A stretch of 64,000 bases of DNA, from contig JAODTK010005209.1 in NCBI GenBank assembly GCA_026419785.1, positions 124,001 to 188,000 on the forward strand. The letters run 5' to 3'. The position numbers and the translations under genes are program-made. The first letter of the stretch is position 1. Each line of letters opens with the position of its first letter. The notes beneath the pieces are model-generated. The model searched no databases and had not been told where the DNA came from. It was given only the letters and a program-made list of their open reading frames with translations. Below are positions 13,901 to 24,645 of the stretch, piece by piece. The DNA comes from Sclerodactyla briareus (Eukaryota; Echinodermata; Holothuroidea; Dendrochirotida; Sclerodactylidae).

Positions 13901-15164
13901 TACCACAATGGGGAATTCCTCAACTCTATTTTGAGTTTTCATTCACAAAGAAGCTAATCAAAGGGTATATGATTATCAAACTGCCAATTCTAACTAGCAA
14001 AAAGCTTTGTCAATCCAGTTAAATTTTCCTGATCTCACTGAAAATCCGGGATGTTTTTACCATTTGATCAATTTGCCTACCAGTTTTCATACCGTTACAG
14101 GTCCTCCATGTACAGGAGGTGGCTGCATTTTGTGGACTTGACTCAGGGTATACCTATGAGCGATGATCGTCGGGTTGCCACCTGGGTTGACCATTCTCTA
14201 CTTATCAAAGGTCTCCTTCAGCCTCCATTTCCTGTCCACCTTTCCTGCCACCAAGCTACCATACTGTAGTGATCTATTGTTAGTGACTTGGATATAAGAC
14301 TGCAATTGCAAAATAAATTTGTTGGAATGATAGTATTTGGTGTAATTTCGTGGAATAGGTCCCCTGTGGCAGAACAAATACATTTGACTCAGATTATACC
14401 ATGAGGCATGAGTGTAGGTAGGGCCTACCAGGTTTGTGGAGATGGTTGGATCATTTTCCACTTATAAAAGGTCCATTCAGCCTTAATTTCATTTCCTTTC
14501 AGCCACGAGCTACCCATTCTGTTGTAGTCTATTGTATTGACTGAGATAAGACTGCAAATGAAAATAAAATCTGTTGGAATGATATTATTGGTATAATTCG
14601 TGGAATAGGTAACCTGTGGCGAACGAATCCTTGGTCACGACAACGGCATTTTTGAAAATGTGCAGACTGTTCACCCCTTTTCTTCAAAAAGAAATGATTT
14701 GAGTGCTGTATTTTGAACTGAAGTTCGTCTTGTAGATAGAGAGTGAACAATGGCATTTCATGTTCAATGTATTCATGCTCCATTTTCTTGAATATTTCAA
14801 AGGCTGAGTGAGCGTTTGGTTTGTGACCCAAATGTCCGTAAAACAACGCTCTTGAGCAGCGTGAATGATATCTTTTTGGTCCAGCTCTTGCTAAATAAAA
14901 TGGTATCAATCAGGTTATTAAAGTTATTGTTAATAATGTGATATGTTTTCTTTTCTCAGGTGGCAGTCGAGACTAAGACATGGTCTGAAGAGACTGCTTG
15001 GCCTGGTCGCGATTGGTTTGTCCAGGGATTGTCTGTGGGGGTCTTCTTTCTACAGTTCCTGAGTGGTGGTATAATTTCTGGGGACCACAAACCACATCCA
15101 CAATCATTACCTGTACCATCTCCAAACCTCCACCTTACCGGAGTCGCCTTTATTTCCACCAATT
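7740..15164 (-). CDS. Multi-exon gene of unrecognised family (locus overview)
   Basis: Six - strand segments have AG acceptors, GT donors and protein-like translation: 15111-15164, 14614-14890, 10219-10464, 9560-9721, 9010-9134 and 7740-7949. Phases agree at the junctions 15111/14890 (phase 1), 10219/9721 (phase 1), 9560/9134 (phase 1) and 9010/7949 (phase 0). The 14614/10464 junction does not agree, so an exon or base is missing there. The last exon ends in a stop. About 870 nt of coding sequence (roughly 285 residues) are visible and the 5' end is not identified. The protein is soluble-looking, rich in His, Tyr and Phe, with no signal peptide, repeat or motif I know. I do not assign a function. 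Confidence 0.6.
8461..8487. repeat. Poly(C) tract, 27 bp
   Basis: An unbroken run of 27 C. It creates proline or glycine runs in the overlapping open frames, which are not genes. It lies in an intron of the - strand gene. Confidence 0.97.
9010..9134 (-). CDS. Internal exon of the unrecognised - strand gene
   Basis: A strong acceptor (ttctcgtattttag|) opens a 125-nt exon whose frame reads MHEKIDSRPCFFADVERHYY and continues to TNFPQE before a weak GTGTCA donor. It starts in phase 1, which joins exactly to the end of the 9560-9721 exon (GAA G|GC ATG). It ends in phase 0, as the last exon needs. If the weak donor is wrong, the frame ends at TAG eight bases further on. Confidence 0.6.
9560..9721 (-). 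CDS. Internal exon of the unrecognised - strand gene
   Basis: 162 nt bounded by a textbook acceptor (catccttctttgtttttag|) and a GAAG|GTGGGT donor. The translation is clean and protein-like: DRFPVYTAVPRLTICEASYK, then a Lys/Ser/Pro patch, then LWISQTVNAVVHEGVLVEG. Both ends are phase 1. This is the clearest exon of the - strand gene, and no frameshift is needed. Confidence 0.75.
10219..10464 (-). CDS. Internal exon of the unrecognised - strand gene
   Basis: From an acceptor at ccatacttgcag-type sequence (AG just above 10464) the open frame reads RIAWPNMLDQHVHGDPDVMG, then GPYGNVTIITDFRQFPLQNF, and continues to a CAAAA|GTGCTT donor. The first 30 nt carry stops in every frame, so one indel near 10435 is inferred (GYDYV then RIAWPN). 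Beyond the donor the frame stays open to 10109, so an alternative is a terminal exon ending there. The phase-1 end fits the next exon. Confidence 0.6.
10855..11500. repeat. Dispersed AGGTCA-rich element, short copy plus fragment
   Basis: The copy at 10855-11190 starts with TTGATTCCTCGAC and a TG run and passes through 'tgatgcccagcttgtaaaca', 'gttccccatgatgagtacat' and repeated AGGTCA. It ends with 'gtcaaggaaatactaagcc', the inverted counterpart of its start. A second fragment with the same phrases covers 11340-11500. Confidence 0.8.
11501..14089. other. Intron of the - strand gene; no feature beyond C and G runs
   Basis: No exon-like segment was accepted. There is a 14-bp poly(C) run near 12650 and a G run near 13020. 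The open frame at 12351-12542 (+) is protein-like in part but lacks splice borders. Confidence 0.35.
14090..14640. repeat. Direct duplication of about 240 bp beside an exon
   Basis: The block ending 'gtaatttcgtggaataggtc' (to about 14370) is repeated about 255 bp later as 'gtataattcgtggaataggt' (to about 14612). Shared phrases such as 'ataagactgca' and 'gttggaatgata' come in the same order. The second copy ends inside the 3' end of the 14614-14890 exon, so the duplication includes an exon-intron border. The copies are diverged and hence not recent. Confidence 0.7.
14614..14890 (-). CDS. Internal exon of the unrecognised - strand gene
   Basis: 277 nt from a ttttatttag| acceptor to a CCACAG|GTTACC donor, open throughout. 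The translation begins ARAGPKRYHSRCSRALFYGH and later contains FEIFKKMEHEYIEHEMPLF and HFFLKKRGEQSAHF. It starts in phase 1, joining exactly to the 15111-15164 exon, and ends in phase 2. No family is recognised. Confidence 0.7.
15111..15164 (-). CDS. Short upstream exon of the unrecognised - strand gene
   Basis: 54 nt between a pyrimidine-rich acceptor (ttttctgttgataag|) and a good donor (GTACAG|GTAATG). It reads LVEIKATPVRWRFGDGT, phase 1 at both ends, so it splices in frame to 14614-14890. The + strand here is also open for about 86 codons (14960-15220), which may be the shadow. Confidence 0.5.
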
Positions 15165-16530
15165 CTTATCAACAGAAAAATGGCCATTTTGGTCCTATGC
15201 TTCTAGATCTATTAGATTAGGAGAACACCTTTTTCACTTATTTCACGTAAGGGTTGATATGAAGGGGTAAATTAGCTGGTGAACAAGCTCTGAAGTACCC
15301 TACAGAAGCACAAGTCATGAAACCATGCAGGCACTACCATTAGGGGTTCTCCCCCAGCTGTAATTGCATACATTTCCTGCTGTAATTGTCCTCATGTGGT
15401 GCCCAGTGTATGTGCCCCCCACCACACGGCCCCCCCACCTTCCACCACACCGGCACCCCCCACCTTCCCACATTCCAATCTCGGTTAATCTCGGCATTGG
15501 TTCATTGTATCGGAGTGGACATCAATGAGTGTTTAAACTGGGTAACAGTCACTCATGATCAGCTTAGTCATGAGACTTGGATCCCATTTCTGTGTTGATA
15601 TGCACTATGTCAGTATTATGGGAGTATGAATGTAATATATACCGTATTCATTCTTCCGCTAAGTGCCCCTCTCCTGTAAGCGCCCACCCCAACCCAAAAT
15701 ATTTTTCTGTTTGCATGCCAGCAGTAGCACAGCCCTACTGCTCGATTCATTGAAGGGCATACCGCCATCAAAACCATGGTATTAAAACCGAATCGCCTCG
15801 GCCGCATTCGCCACTCGCCGTCGTCAGATAACGATGTTGTTGCTGTGACTCGCGTAGACCTAAGGTACTCAATTCCATGATGGATTGATTATAATTGTTA
15901 TTTTTCATAGCAATGATTTTAGCACTTTCAACAATCAAGTTCCCCAGGCTGTGTCTTGCTTCGGTCTCCATCCGATTGAGGCAATGTTAGGTGGGCATGC
16001 ATGTGTGTCCGACCCTGTGTTACCATACCCATTCCTAGTTGCGCGTGTTTATTGTATATCGCAGATGGCATTAGTCATATGAACTATTATGTTCTTACGG
16101 CTGAATGAACGATCGTTTCTGTGAGTTTTATTTTATTCGTGAAGGGCGGGTTGGGAAGGGGGGCGGATACCGTGCTTGTGGAAATAGCAAGACATGTTTT
16201 GCTTCCCTGTGTCGATTTTGAATGTTGTTTACGTACACATTGTCAGTCCCGCAAAAATACAACAACCCCACAACGATACAAAACGTTGTTAAGTCATACT
16301 TCCGTAAGCGCTCATCTGAAACTTTGCCAAGTGCCCTGGGGCGCTTTGCGGAGTGGAATTACAGTAAAAGGGAAAATCTTCCAAATTGTTTTTCTTTGAA
16401 TTTTACTCCTTTTTTCAAAAAAGATGATCCCAAGAAGATTTGAAGCATCTGGTACGCAGGAGACAGATCCAGATGTCCCCTGTGCCAGAGAGTTAGAACA
16501 AAACCAGGCCACATTATCACCTCAGGGAAG
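15165..16530. other. No accepted gene; C-rich patch at 15414-15480
   Basis: This contains a CCCCACC-rich stretch and otherwise unremarkable sequence. The - strand frame at 15885-15971 (METEARHSLGNLIVESAKII) is protein-like and could be a first exon of the - strand gene, but no convincing donor follows it. Confidence 0.3.
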
Positions 16531-16539
16531 TGAGGAGTG

Positions 16540-16945
16540 CGGGGTCGATGAAGGAGATAATCTCCTTTCATGGTAGAGGCGGAACAAACCATTGCCACAT
16601 TATAAACCTCATATTTAGTTTGGGGTAGTGTGGGGGTTAGAAGTAGATAATCTACCTTCCATGGTGGGAGTTGGATCAAACTCATGTCACATTGTCAACC
16701 TCAGGTTTAGTGAGAGTGTGGGGGTTAGAAGTAGATAATTCTACCTTCCATGGTGGAGGTTGGAACAAATCATGGTCACATTATCTACCTCAGGTTCTCG
16801 TGAGAGTGTGGCGGTCGAAGTAGATAATTACTTCCATGGTAGAGGTTGGAACAAAACCATGCCAATTATCTACCTAATGGGTGAGTGAGACTGTGGGTGG
16901 TTAAAAGTAGATAATCTTTTTTACCTTCCATGCTAGGTTGGAGGA
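16540..16945. repeat. Minisatellite of about 87-bp units
   Basis: Four to five copies of a unit containing 'gaagtagataatctacctt', 'ccatggtggaggttggaac' and 'gtgagagtgtgggggtt'. Copies differ by small indels. Confidence 0.85.
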
Positions 16946-17029
16946 AAGCCGCTGCCTATCTACCTTGGGCCAGACACTCTTGTATTAAGCAAGGTAACGA
17001 TGTTGGGCCATGGCACTCTGCATTAGGAA

Positions 17030-17510
17030 GGATGCCGGTTTGCCCCAAGTGGATCCCTGTTTAGACCACGTGTGCCGGTGTTTTGCCAGAGTAGCCTTGC
17101 TGTAGACAGGTGCCGGTTTTTGCACAAGTAGATCACCGTGCTTTAGACAAGTTGTGCCGTGTTTGCACAGTAGATCACCTTGCTTCAGACAAGGGTGTCC
17201 GGTTGCACAGTAGGTCACGGTCGCTTTGACAAGTGTGCAGGGTTGCCCAGTAGATCACCTTGCTTTAGACAAGTGTGCGGGTTGGGGGGGGGGTTTGCAC
17301 AAGTAGATCACCTTGGTTTAGACAAGTGTGCCGGTTGCACAGTGGAGATCACCTGCTTTAGACATGTGTGCCGGTTTGACACAGTAGATCACCCTTGCTG
17401 GAGTATGCTGTTGCCCGTAGCTCACATTGATTTGACAAGAGTGCAAGTGGTCCAGTGACTCAAAATGCTTCAACAGAGTGTCAGGGCCAATAGCTCACCT
17501 TGCTTTAGCA
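17030..17510. repeat. Minisatellite of about 40-bp units
   Basis: About a dozen copies of a unit with 'cagtagatcaccttgcttta' followed by 'gacaagtgtgccggtttgc'. It follows the 87-bp array directly and uses an unrelated unit. Indels between copies are frequent. Confidence 0.88.
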
Positions 17511-18489
17511 TTTTATTTTTGGTGAGTTGTCAACATATAGGACCATGAACAACAACATGTTTTGTATGGTTGGTGGTGTTGGTGGTAGTATAGTATAGCA
17601 ATTATTGTTTTACGCTAAGAGCAGGATTGCACAATCTGCACACACGAACTTAAAGTCCTGACACAAAAAAAAAATATATGCGGGAGAGGCCCGCCCTGGT
17701 TTCCACAATAGGAATTGCAAATTCTGCACTTTCCAATCAGTCACGATCTTGGTATGCCAGGCACAATGTATGCATACTTATATTACTGTGTGTCAGACAT
17801 CGAAATCTGAAAGGACAGAAATACAATACTTTTCACGTTTACTACAAGCCAGCACATCAATAACTTTGATTGATATGATTTCGCAGAACTGGTTCATTAC
17901 AAATTCTATGATAACCCTGTGGAATGGGACCGAAATCACTGTAAAATAATGTTTAAAACTTTGATGTTAAAACATTTGGAACTGGCTCAATTAAATGAAA
18001 ACCGGTAAATTGGTTGTTACCAACCATTCCCCAAAAATTTATTTAAGGTGTCTTCACAGATGGCCCTTTTTTTCAGCTAAGTTTTTGGCCCTGTACAATA
18101 CTAACAAGTTCGTAGCTAGGCCTACTGCTGGCTCCTTTGTGGCAAATATAATTTTTGTTCTCTTTTATACCACACAAAATACAATTTTCTCTGGAAAGAA
18201 CATTCACTATGGTCAGAAAACTGTTGCCGTGGAGGATTTGCCCTTTTGGCAACAGTCTGACATTTAGCTATGGGAAGTAGGAACAGTATGGCATGGGGTT
18301 GCATTATCCCATGACCCCACTGCCCCTACAGTGTAACTTTGTAGCACTAGTTTGCAAGGTAGTCGTGTAGAGAAGAGTCCGGGAGACAAACTGGGGCTAA
18401 AAAAAAGAAGAGGAAGGCTGTAACGCCGCACACCCTTCCTATTGTTAGGAAGCTGGCAAGTGGCAATGTTTGACAGTATGCATGGTACC

Positions 18490-18611
18490 AAGATTCCCTG
18501 ACTGTATTTTTTCTGAGCTGCCTCTTACCTGGCATTCGTAAATTGTGAGATCATGGGTCAACTCCCCCCGCGCCCACGTAGAGAAAAAAAAAAAAAAAAA
18601 AAAAAAAAAAA
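18490..18611 (+). mobile_element. Possible SINE 3' part with poly(A) tail
   Basis: A box-B-like segment (gatcatgggtcaactcccc) is followed shortly by 28 consecutive A at 18584-18611. This is the layout of a tRNA-derived SINE inserted in + orientation. The 5' part is not clear, and target-site duplications were not found by eye. Confidence 0.4.
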
Positions 18612-18874
18612 CATTTGTGAGCGCTGCATAACACTGTAGCAAATTTATATTATATGAGTATAATATAATGTTGTTGTTGTTTTGTTTCGTCAACTTGACT
18701 CATACATTCTCATACTTTAACAACAATAAAGCATTTACTGAATTATTGTCTCAACTCAACTCTCCCCACTATGGTTTAGCCTGGCTAAATACTGTATCCA
18801 GAGGCAATCACTGATTGTGCAAATTGGCAAGAGTTGCGAATTGATCGAGAACCAACTTGTTTCGTTCCCTACAG

Positions 18875-19018
18875 ATTGTGTTTGATACCACTGCCATCTC
18901 ACGTATGTAAAGAATCACAGGGCTGCCAATTCGAGTTACACCACCAGCCTGGACAGGTTATAAAACTGTATCCACCAAGTGGATTAGATATGCCCAGAAA
19001 CTCACTGGACTTTGGGAG
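18875..19018 (+). CDS. Exon of an unrecognised, secreted-looking protein
   Basis: A strong acceptor (gtttcgttccctacag|) and a GGGAG|GTATTT donor bound 144 nt that are open in one frame: LCLIPLPSHVCKESQGCQFE, then GQVIKLYPPSGLDMPRNSLD. There are three cysteines, one with a preceding hydrophobic patch. It ends in phase 2, whereas the next exon found (19376) starts in phase 0, so an exon or a base between them is missing. The family is unknown. Confidence 0.6.
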
Positions 19019-19375
19019 GTATTTTCTAGCTCTCAGTCTAGCATTCTGGAAGGTGATTGCGTATCATGTGTAACAGGAAAAGGGCCACAGCAATTACAGT
19101 TAATACGTTCTCAGAAATCAAAAAGAGTGATTTGAATAACAACCGTTCAGAGATGAATGGGACAAAAATGTCTGTAATGAATGAATAGTTTCATGATTGC
19201 CTGAGGGCATTAGTTGGGCTAAAATAATTGTATTACTAAGTGAAATAACTTAACAGGATCTACAAAGTGAGAGAGTAATTGTGAAAAAAATTTTAAATTA
19301 CAGCATTATCGAAAAAAATAAATAATCGGTATAAAACAGAATTTACAGTGTTTTGGCATATTTTTGTTTTGATAG

Positions 19376-19689
19376 GGCGTTGATTGTCAAGGGGTAATCA
19401 AAAGCAGCTTGCCAAATGAAAAGATCATTTTTTAACAATCATGCACACAAGTTTCGTAATACAATGCCTTGTGTTCAATTTGATACTAAGAAACTCAACA
19501 TGGTGAGATTAGATTTTCAAAAATGTACCATGAATCATACTCCAACAAATACGCCCGGGGGAGTTATGTTTGGAACGTGCGAGGGTGTTCAATTGAGAGT
19601 GATACCTGAGGCTAGTAGTACGAGATTATCATGGATCAATCGTATCTGGATTTATCAGCACAGTATAAGTAGAATTAGCGTGCTGGCAG
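19376..19689 (+). CDS. Large exon of the same unrecognised + strand gene
   Basis: The acceptor tttttgttttgatag| opens a frame reading GVDCQGVIKSSLPNEKIIF. After one extra T in a T6 run at 19430-19435 it continues through FRNTMPCVQFDTKKLNMVRL and ends SISRISVLAG at a GGCAG|GTGCAC donor. It spans about 104 residues with four cysteines. The phase-1 end matches the 24299 exon. It looks like an extracellular beta-rich domain, but I know no matching family. Confidence 0.65.
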
Positions 19690-19762
19690 GTGCACAATGA
19701 AGTTTGAATGACAGCAGTGTACCAAGATCATAAACTGAGTCATTTTTCCAATGTTTGTTGTT

Positions 19763-19900
19763 TGTCTCGCCTGAATGAAATTCAGTGAGAGACATAGTGG
19801 TCACTATGGCATATGTGTGTATGTGTATGTCACACTTTCTCGTTTAGAAGGATTTCACAAACATGAGACGATTATGACAAAAAAAGTTGTGTGTAGCACC
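19763..19900 (+). mobile_element. Left end of the TGTCTCGCCTG TIR element, fragment
   Basis: It begins TGTCTCGCCTGAA and is followed by 'gagagacatagtggtcac' and a TG-rich run, just as at 44727. No right end was seen nearby, so this is a truncated copy. Confidence 0.7.
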
Positions 19901-20068
19901 GGGGGTGGGTGTACACGATCTGATCTGATGTTGGGCAAGGCAAAGTATTAATTAGTTGGGTATAGTCATTTTATGTAAATTATGTTTAAGCTGTTCCAGC
20001 AGGATTATGCAAGAATGTATGTGTACGGATGAGTTTTGTAGTTCAAATCCATGATGACCTCCCCATAT

Positions 20069-20286
20069 TCAATAGAGCAGGACCAGTGCACACGTGAGGT
20101 AATGGGAGGGGTCATGTTGCATTGGCGTCACCAAGTACATGTGAAATGCAGCCCCAGCAGAGGATACGCGATGGTAGTGAGTGGCGAGGGAGGGGTGGTG
20201 GCTGTTCCAGATGGGCTGGGTAGGAGGTGTTCCAGAGGGGATCGATCCACGGCCTGACGTCTTGAAGGGCAGGCAATGGAAGGCAA
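20069..20286 (-). CDS. Possible exon on the - strand, family unknown
   Basis: A good acceptor (aatagctttttctcag|) precedes 72 open codons that end in TGA: AFHCLPFKTSGRGSIPSGTP, later HYHRVSSAGAAFHMYLVTP. It could be an upstream exon of the 7.7-15.2 kb - strand gene or a separate one. The + strand is also open over part of it, so the call is tentative. Confidence 0.35.
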
Positions 20287-20401
20287 CTGAGAAAAAGCTA
20301 TTATTTTTGCTATAAGCTAATCTTGTAGTCACTGAGAAAGCAGATGGTACACGTGGAGCCGTGGGCATAATTTTCACATCTAGTTCGAGAAGGAGTAACA
20401 A

Positions 20402-22385
20402 GCTCCAATTTTCCGCACGATTGACTCAATTGACTGAATTGATTTCTTGCATGGCTACCTCCTCGCCGTATTCTGGAAACTGATGCACATTAGGACTCGG
20501 TGTCCCCAACGCAAGGGTGGGGGGGGGGGATAATGAGCTCGGCTGTCTGATTCATGATCGGCAATTGGGCGCTTACAATTGGGCATATGGCGCGCTTCCT
20601 GGTGGACGGTCCCGCCCACCGCCTTCTGTCTCCATAGACCTTGGGTTAGGGCTGTCTGCAGAAGCAGCCAAGTAGCTCATGGTTGGCGCAGCTGCGCGGT
20701 ACCTCCAGAGAGTTAGGGAATAAGTGAACGGACAGGCTGGCCCTGGTCACTTGTCAGAGGAGGCAGGGGTGATTGGAAGCGGAGGGTGGGAGGGGGATGC
20801 AGCTAATGCCTCCATGCATGCGTTTCATAATTAATGTTTTGGGCAGAATGATCGTGAGGAAATTTATGTATGTAGTATGTAATGAAGTTCAGTATAAGTC
20901 CGGATAAAACGGTGTAATAAGGTGCCCCTATTTGACGTATTAGACTGATGTCACCATGACTAGAGAAAAGGTGGTAACTGTTTGGTGTTTGCTTTTAGTT
21001 GTGCCATAGTTTTAACGAAAAACTTCAGGTTGCGCTTTGCCTTTCTATCATAGCAGACTCACCCCACTTAACCATGGATCAAGGTGTAATTGTGGGTCAT
21101 TGTCCAAATGTCACGGTTAACTCACATGTGGGTTATTGTACCAATGTTTTAGGTCACTGAAGTGACTGATGGGTGAGTCGTGGTCAAGTTGTACAGCAGG
21201 GTATGTGGCTTTGGGAATTTGGGGTGTGTCCACTCTTCATACTGTCAGTTTTGTGACTGAGTTTTTAGAATCTTGTAACCAGTTTGTTGTCACCTAAGTG
21301 CAATGACTCACTTTGTCCCGGATAGTGGGGTGAATCATGTCAATTGACAAGTGCATTAGAATGAATACCCCTCACTGCATAAGGGCCTACTGTACATTCT
21401 TGTCATGACATACCATTAGGTTTGTGTCATTCATTTTTCATTGAGAAAGAAAAATAATTGTGGTCGCGAATTGAGGACCAAGCAACACTAGCTGCGGACT
21501 TTGTCATCTGATTATTGTTTGTGACACAGAGTGCAGCGCCTATTGTTTGTTTGTTCGCGAAGGCCCAGACAACACAGTTTCTAAATAGTATCTGTTGATT
21601 GTGTACAAGGGGGAACCTTAGTTTTGGTATGTTAAATGGTGATCAGTCAATTCTTATTACTTACCAGCACTCGGGAACCAGGATCTAATTTTATATCTAG
21701 ACAGAATGCCCTACAATGGATCAGTTTATAGAGTATAGCCTATTGTATGAGCTTCCAGGATCTGCACTATTATGTAACGTCACTCTGTATTTCACTGGCA
21801 AATTTGGACTTCTGCCAAAAAGGAGCATATGAATATATGTCAATTTCGCTTTGGTGGACCGGTGATTTTCTGTTCATGTACCGTAAATTATTCTAATTCT
21901 CTATGACATTTGGGCATACCCATTGCCACCACCCGCCCTCTGGGCATGCATGTTTCTGGATCAATTCCCGTCCCATTTGAGTAGCAGATTGGAGAATATA
22001 TTTATATGGGGACTGCATTTTTATATATAATTCATCCAGAACTGGTTAAATTGCAAAGTTCTGTCTATTTGGCCATATTTTCACTAAATCAATTTTGGAC
22101 ATGACTTGTAGACCTGCGATTAGAATTTGTGACTGCAATAGTGTCCTTGATAACTGTTGTTGTCCTTGGTGGTCCTTCAGTGCTAGTTTTGCCATCCAAA
22201 ATGCCATCTTTCTGATCACTGAAGATTTTTGGTAACCTGATTTGTGCTTGCTTGTGTCCTACATTTCTCTTAGTGTGGGTTCACTTGTTGATGTTATTTT
22301 GAATTGTGAAATCAACCCATCACGCCATACTTTGTTTGTCTACCATTCTTGGCTCTTTCTGCAGCTTGCAGAATTGTTTTCTTTC
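20402..22385. other. No gene seen
   Basis: Mixed-composition sequence with a short G run near 20520 and a GC-richer patch at 20560-20720. No exon with splice borders and no tandem repeat was noted. Confidence 0.35.
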
Positions 22386-22389
22386 CTCT

Positions 22390-23720
22390 CTTTTTTATTC
22401 CTTGAACTAAGTCTAGGAATCTGTGGTCAGTCACGTTGTGTGTTGTGTGTAGGTGTGTGACGCCCAGCTTGTAAAACACTATAACTTGACGGGTCTGAGT
22501 AGGTCAGGCTTATACTTGGTATTCGTGTTTCCCATGATGAGTACATTACCATGTTTTTGGGTCAGGTCATAGTCAACCAGAGGTTCGAGTCTGAAAACCT
22601 TTGCAACACATAAGTCAAAATTTGGTGTAAGTTGATTAGGTGTATAGACTAGCTTCCGCTTTGGGGTCTACAGGAACTCCTATTGTTTTTGGGTCAGGGT
22701 CAGAGTGAATTTTTTGTCGAAATGAAAATTTGTGAAAATCGATAATTTGGGGCCAATTTAGGCTGTAAAAACGATAACCGATCCCATCTTGATGGTTGAA
22801 GCTCATTCTTGGTAGTTGTGTTCCCATGATGAGTACATTAACCCCGATGTTTTTGGGTTCCGGTCAGAGGTCACCAGAGGTCATGAGTATGAAACCCTTG
22901 CAAAACACGATTAAGTCAAAATTTGGTTGTAATTTGTTAAAGTTGGAAATTAGGTTTGTATAGCTTCTTATGGGGAGTAAGTACAGGAACCCTATTGATT
23001 TGGTCAGGTCAGGAGTGAATTTGGTACGAAATGGAAAAATTTGTGAAAATCGGAGATTTTGGCCAATTGAGCTTGTGTAAACCGATAAATCGACCCCATC
23101 TGGATGGATGAAGCTCTTGTTATGTCTGTGTTCCCAATGATGAGTGACATGAATATAGTGTTTGGGGTCAGGTTCAAGGGTTCATCTGAAGTTTCACCAG
23201 AAGGCAAAAAGTATGTGAAAACTTGTTAAACAGGGATAAGTCCAGATCAGTTGGTCTGATCAGGTGAAATTAGGTGTAGAGCTATGGGAAGTGTACAGGA
23301 ACCTATTGTTTTTCGTACAGGTCGGGGTGAAGGTAAACTTTTGGCTGAAAACAAAACTTGTGACCAGTCTATATTCTTGCCAATTTCGGCTTGTGTAAAC
23401 ACGATAATCGACCCCTACTGGATGGAATGTGTGAAACTCATACTTGGTGGGTGTGTTCCCCATGATGAGTACAGTGAAACCATATTGTTTTGGGGTCAGG
23501 CAGAGGTCATTATTGAGATTAGCAGAGAGTCAAAGTCTGAAAACCTTAAATGTAGTGTGTAGTTTCTTTACCAAGGGTTACAAGGGAACCCTATTAGTTG
23601 GTGGGGAAAGATAGGAAATTTGTTTGCCCATAATGAGAGGTACAATCTCCCAGTTGTCCGTGTGTCTGGCTAAAGGTCGACAGAAACAGTAAAAGAATCA
23701 CTAAGCATTTCTGGTTTCTT
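22390..23720. repeat. Dispersed AGGTCA-rich element, long copy
   Basis: The longest copy, about 1.3 kb. It starts with a TCCTTGAACTAAGTC/TG-run boundary and holds about three internal sub-repeats of roughly 380 bp (each with 'cccatgatgagtacat', AGGTCA motifs, 'gtacaggaaccctattg' and a 'gaaaatcgataattttggcc' piece). It ends near 'aaaagaatcactaagca'. It has no coding capacity. Confidence 0.88.
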
Positions 23721-24298
23721 TCTGGGGTTTTTTTTTTTTTATTGTAATGCAACTTCTACAGATTTTAAATTGCCCTAATGGTTAGACAGTGTTATCTTTG
23801 ACATCCGTTGAGAGATCTATGCAGTCATGTTCATGCGTGTGGGCATGAATATGAACAACTGGCTCGCAACACAAATATACAACCCCAGTATTTCAAGTAA
23901 TTAGCTTAATTGGGAATTCCAGCTGACATTCTGTGCTAGCTGTCACAATGTGTTACTGCACTGTTCTCCCAGTAGCAATTTTGAATTATTAACTCATTGC
24001 AATGCAGTTGAACTGCATGTAAGGGTGTTTGTGAGAACAGAACAAAAAAAAGGGATCACAAAATCAGCTCGCGTATGAGCCTCAGATTTGGATTTTCCAA
24101 TCCTGTAAAGCTCATGATATTTTTCGATGTGGCTCGGGGGGAATGCCCCTTTTTCATTATCCTCAACCCTACCAGGTGAAAAATGAGGACAGGTGCTTAA
24201 ACCCTCTCTCTCGAATTGTCAGCGAGTGGGATGATATATCCAGAGCCTGTTGAACATGAGGAGGGACGGAGAATCATTTTTAAGAACTTGTTTCTCAG

Positions 24299-24421
24299 GA
24301 TATCAATGGGTAAATTTGAATGGGGACACTCAAAACCACTGCTGTGATGCGGGACTCGGATCAAGAAAACTGTTTACAACACTTTCAAAGAGGCATTTAT
24401 CGTCCTGCAATGCTAATTTGG
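24299..24421 (+). CDS. Exon of the unrecognised, secreted-looking + strand gene
   Basis: 123 nt with a classic acceptor (gaacttgtttctcag|) and donor (TTTGG|GTATGT), phase 1 at both ends, fully open. It reads YQWVNLNGDTQNHCCDAGLG, then KLFTTLSKRHLSSCNANLG. A CC pair and a further Cys suggest a disulphide-bonded extracellular module. It joins in frame to 19376-19689 (G|GA) and to 25476-25562. Confidence 0.7.
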
Positions 24422-24563
24422 GTATGTTGCGGGAGCTGAAGTCCTAACAGGGAGCAATGCTTGACTTACCCCCATACCCTTCAGTTTGTAGACATGAGTC
24501 ATCTTGAGACCTGTGCATCACAAATTAATAGAAGATCGTTACAAACACCTTTGATTGTAAAGA

Positions 24564-24645
24564 ATCCACCAAACTGCGGAGCAGGCACAGCTCCTGAGAG
24601 AAGTGGAGAATCCCCCCCCACCTCCTGAAGACAAAGAGTGGGAAG
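24564..24645 (+). CDS. Possible exon, Glu/Pro-rich segment
   Basis: After an AG at 24562-24563 one frame reads AEQAQLLREVENPPPPPEDK and then EWE before a possible GTAGTT donor; the frame stays open well beyond. The AEQAQLL helix resembles the N-terminal helix of SEC14-like proteins. However, it lies upstream of a better candidate for that helix and does not fit the phase of its neighbours. Confidence 0.35.
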
